The notes under the pieces were generated by a model, which searched no databases, was not told where the DNA came from, and worked only from the letters and a program-made list of their open reading frames with translations. Below, piece by piece: positions 19,733 through 20,657 of a stretch of DNA of 20,657 nucleotides. A program made the position numbers and the translations under genes. Where the stretch lies: the NCBI GenBank assembly GCA_937973935.1, contig CALJJF010000220.1, positions 1-20,657 on the forward strand, read 5' to 3'. This stretch comes from MKRK01 sp001896915 (GTDB lineage Bacteria; Bacillota; Clostridia; Oscillospirales; Acutalibacteraceae). Position 1 is the stretch's first letter; each line of letters opens with the position of its first letter.

Positions 19733-20515
19733 ATGGCTAAATTTTGCCCTCTTTTTTCGGGCAGCTCGGGCAATTGTACTTACATAGGCGGATCGGAGGG
19801 CGGAATTCTCATTGATGCCGGTGTCAGCACCAAGAGAATTCTCGCTTCCTTAAACGACGCTGACATAGCGCCGGACAGCATCAAGGGGATCTTTATCACC
19901 CATGAGCATTCCGACCATATTTCCGGGCTGCGTGTGCTGGCCTCAAAACTGAACATTCCGGTGTATGCCTCCGGGGGTACCGCTCTGGGTATCCGGGATT
20001 ATTGCGCCCCTGCCCAGGTGGAGGTGCATGCCATGAACGGTGAGTGTGTGGAAACAGCCGGCATGCGCATATCCCGCTTCAGAACCTCCCACGACAGCAA
20101 CGAAAGCTGTGGGTATAAGATTGATCTGGGGGAAAGAAAGCTGGCTGTCTGCACCGATCTCGGTCTTGTCACCGATGAGGTGAGAGAAGCCATATCGGGC
20201 TGTGATCTGGTGATGCTGGAAAGCAACCACGATGTGATGATGCTGCAAAACGGACGGTATCCTTATTTTCTGAAACGGCGGGTATTGAGCGAAGTGGGCC
20301 ATCTTTCCAACGCATCCTGTGCCACCGAGCTGGTAAAGCTTGTGGAAACCGGCTCCACCAGATTTGTGCTGGGTCATATCAGCAGGGAGAATAATTTGCC
20401 GGAGCTTGCTTTACAGACCGCCAGAGTCAGCTTGATGGCAAACGGAATGAACGAAGGAACCGATTATATCCTTTCTGCCGCACCTGCCGCCGGCGGGAAA
20501 ATGATCGTGTTATAG
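19733..20515 (+). CDS. walJ: MBL-fold metallohydrolase (WalJ/YycJ family)
   Basis: The 260-residue protein begins MAKFCPLFSGSSGNCTYI, a hallmark of the YycJ/WalJ branch of the metallo-beta-lactamase fold. It has the metal-binding HEHSDH motif (57-62), LIDAG near residue 27, DLGLVTDE with the bridging aspartate, and late histidines in GHLSNASC and LGHISRENN. Members are di-metal nucleases or hydrolases linked in bacilli to the WalRK cell-wall system and to DNA repair; here it sits after murA and before rlmH rather than in a walRK operon, so only the family is secure. A GGAG site precedes the ATG by 5 bases. The stop is 7 bases before the rlmH start, so the two are probably co-transcribed. Confidence 0.9.
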   Translation: MAKFCPLFSGSSGNCTYIGGSEGGILIDAGVSTKRILASLNDADIAPDSIKGIFITHEHSDHISGLRVLASKLNIPVYASGGTALGIRDYCAPAQVEVHAMNGECVETAGMRISRFRTSHDSNESCGYKIDLGERKLAVCTDLGLVTDEVREAISGCDLVMLESNHDVMMLQNGRYPYFLKRRVLSEVGHLSNASCATELVKLVETGSTRFVLGHISRENNLPELALQTARVSLMANGMNEGTDYILSAAPAAGGKMIVL

Positions 20516-20522
20516 GTGGAGC

Positions 20523-20657
20523 ATGATAACGGTTACGATTCTATGTGTGGGAAAACTAAAAGAACAGTATTTGAAAGAAGCCCTGGGCGAATATAAAAAA
20601 CGGCTTTCGGCTTTTTGTCATTTGAATATCATTGAAATAGAGTAAGAACGGCTGCCC
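20523..20657 (+). pseudogene. rlmH: rlmH start with in-frame stop after codon 40 (interrupted or sequence error)
   Basis: The frame begins at an ATG at 20523 just after GGTGGAG. It reads MITVTILCVGKLKEQYLKEA, the typical opening of RlmH, the methyltransferase that acts on pseudouridine 1915 of 23S rRNA (normally about 159 residues). The frame then reaches a TAA at 20643-20645 after 40 codons. After the stop the same frame continues ERLP, the residues expected next in the family, and the stop differs from a Glu codon by one base (GAA to TAA). Only 12 bases remain, so the rest of the gene cannot be seen. A true nonsense mutation, a stop read through, or a base error near a contig end are all possible. 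Confidence 0.8.

Noticed and set aside
19339..19773. 144-codon minus-strand frame spanning the murA end and walJ start
   Set aside because: It crosses a strong terminator and two well-supported genes on the other strand.

Overview
The window looks like a chromosomal segment of a Gram-positive anaerobe of the class Clostridia. I infer this from the clostridial gene set (the GGGtGRT protein with its NifU-like partner, a dockerin-bearing GH16 enzyme, DUF6809, an MGRPTDNPK-type ribbon-helix-helix protein, DegV, DUF1934 next to argS, murA-walJ-rlmH), strong Shine-Dalgarno sites, sigma-A-like promoters and moderate GC in the core genes. A closer placement (Oscillospirales-like) is only a guess. No rRNA, tRNA, CRISPR array or intact insertion sequence was seen.

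Layout. Positions 1-1054 (minus): the N-terminal part of a secreted carbohydrate-binding/discoidin-domain protein running off the left edge. 1241-2203 (minus): a lipoprotein alpha/beta-hydrolase of the acyl-esterase type with its own promoter and terminator. 2550-3605 (minus): an A+T-rich membrane protein with BspA-like leucine-rich repeats. 3928-5653 (minus): a two-gene operon of a NifU-like Fe-S scaffold and the GGGtGRT protein. 5855-6514 (minus): an HD-domain protein, divergent from galE (6661-7668, plus).

Positions 7756-11320 are A+T-rich and accessory in character: a 56-aa ribbon-helix-helix regulator with a TTG start, a structured non-coding stretch, a DUF6809 protein, a 51-aa single-span membrane protein on the minus strand, a MecA-like adaptor, an intergenic region with two perfect DnaA boxes in a 21-bp tandem repeat, and a translationally coupled pair of membrane proteins of unknown function. 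From 11394 follows a secreted 810-aa enzyme: two tandem carbohydrate-binding-like domains, a GH16 glucanase domain, an Ig-like spacer and a dockerin-like end.

The right third is housekeeping: murI-DUF1934-argS (coupled, plus), a convergent DegV gene, then murA (apparently starting at CTG), walJ and the beginning of rlmH. rlmH carries an in-frame stop after codon 40, just before the window edge.

Two themes recur: cell-envelope and glycan work (murI, murA, walJ, galE, GH16, the carbohydrate-binding protein, the esterase) and poorly understood conserved families (GGGtGRT/NifU-like, DUF1934, DUF6809, the 51-aa protein, the 9923-11220 pair). Several genes are better described by starts other than the longest ATG frame: 5653, 6514, 7898 (TTG), 11394, 13955 (GTG), 14794, 17858 and 18232 (CTG).
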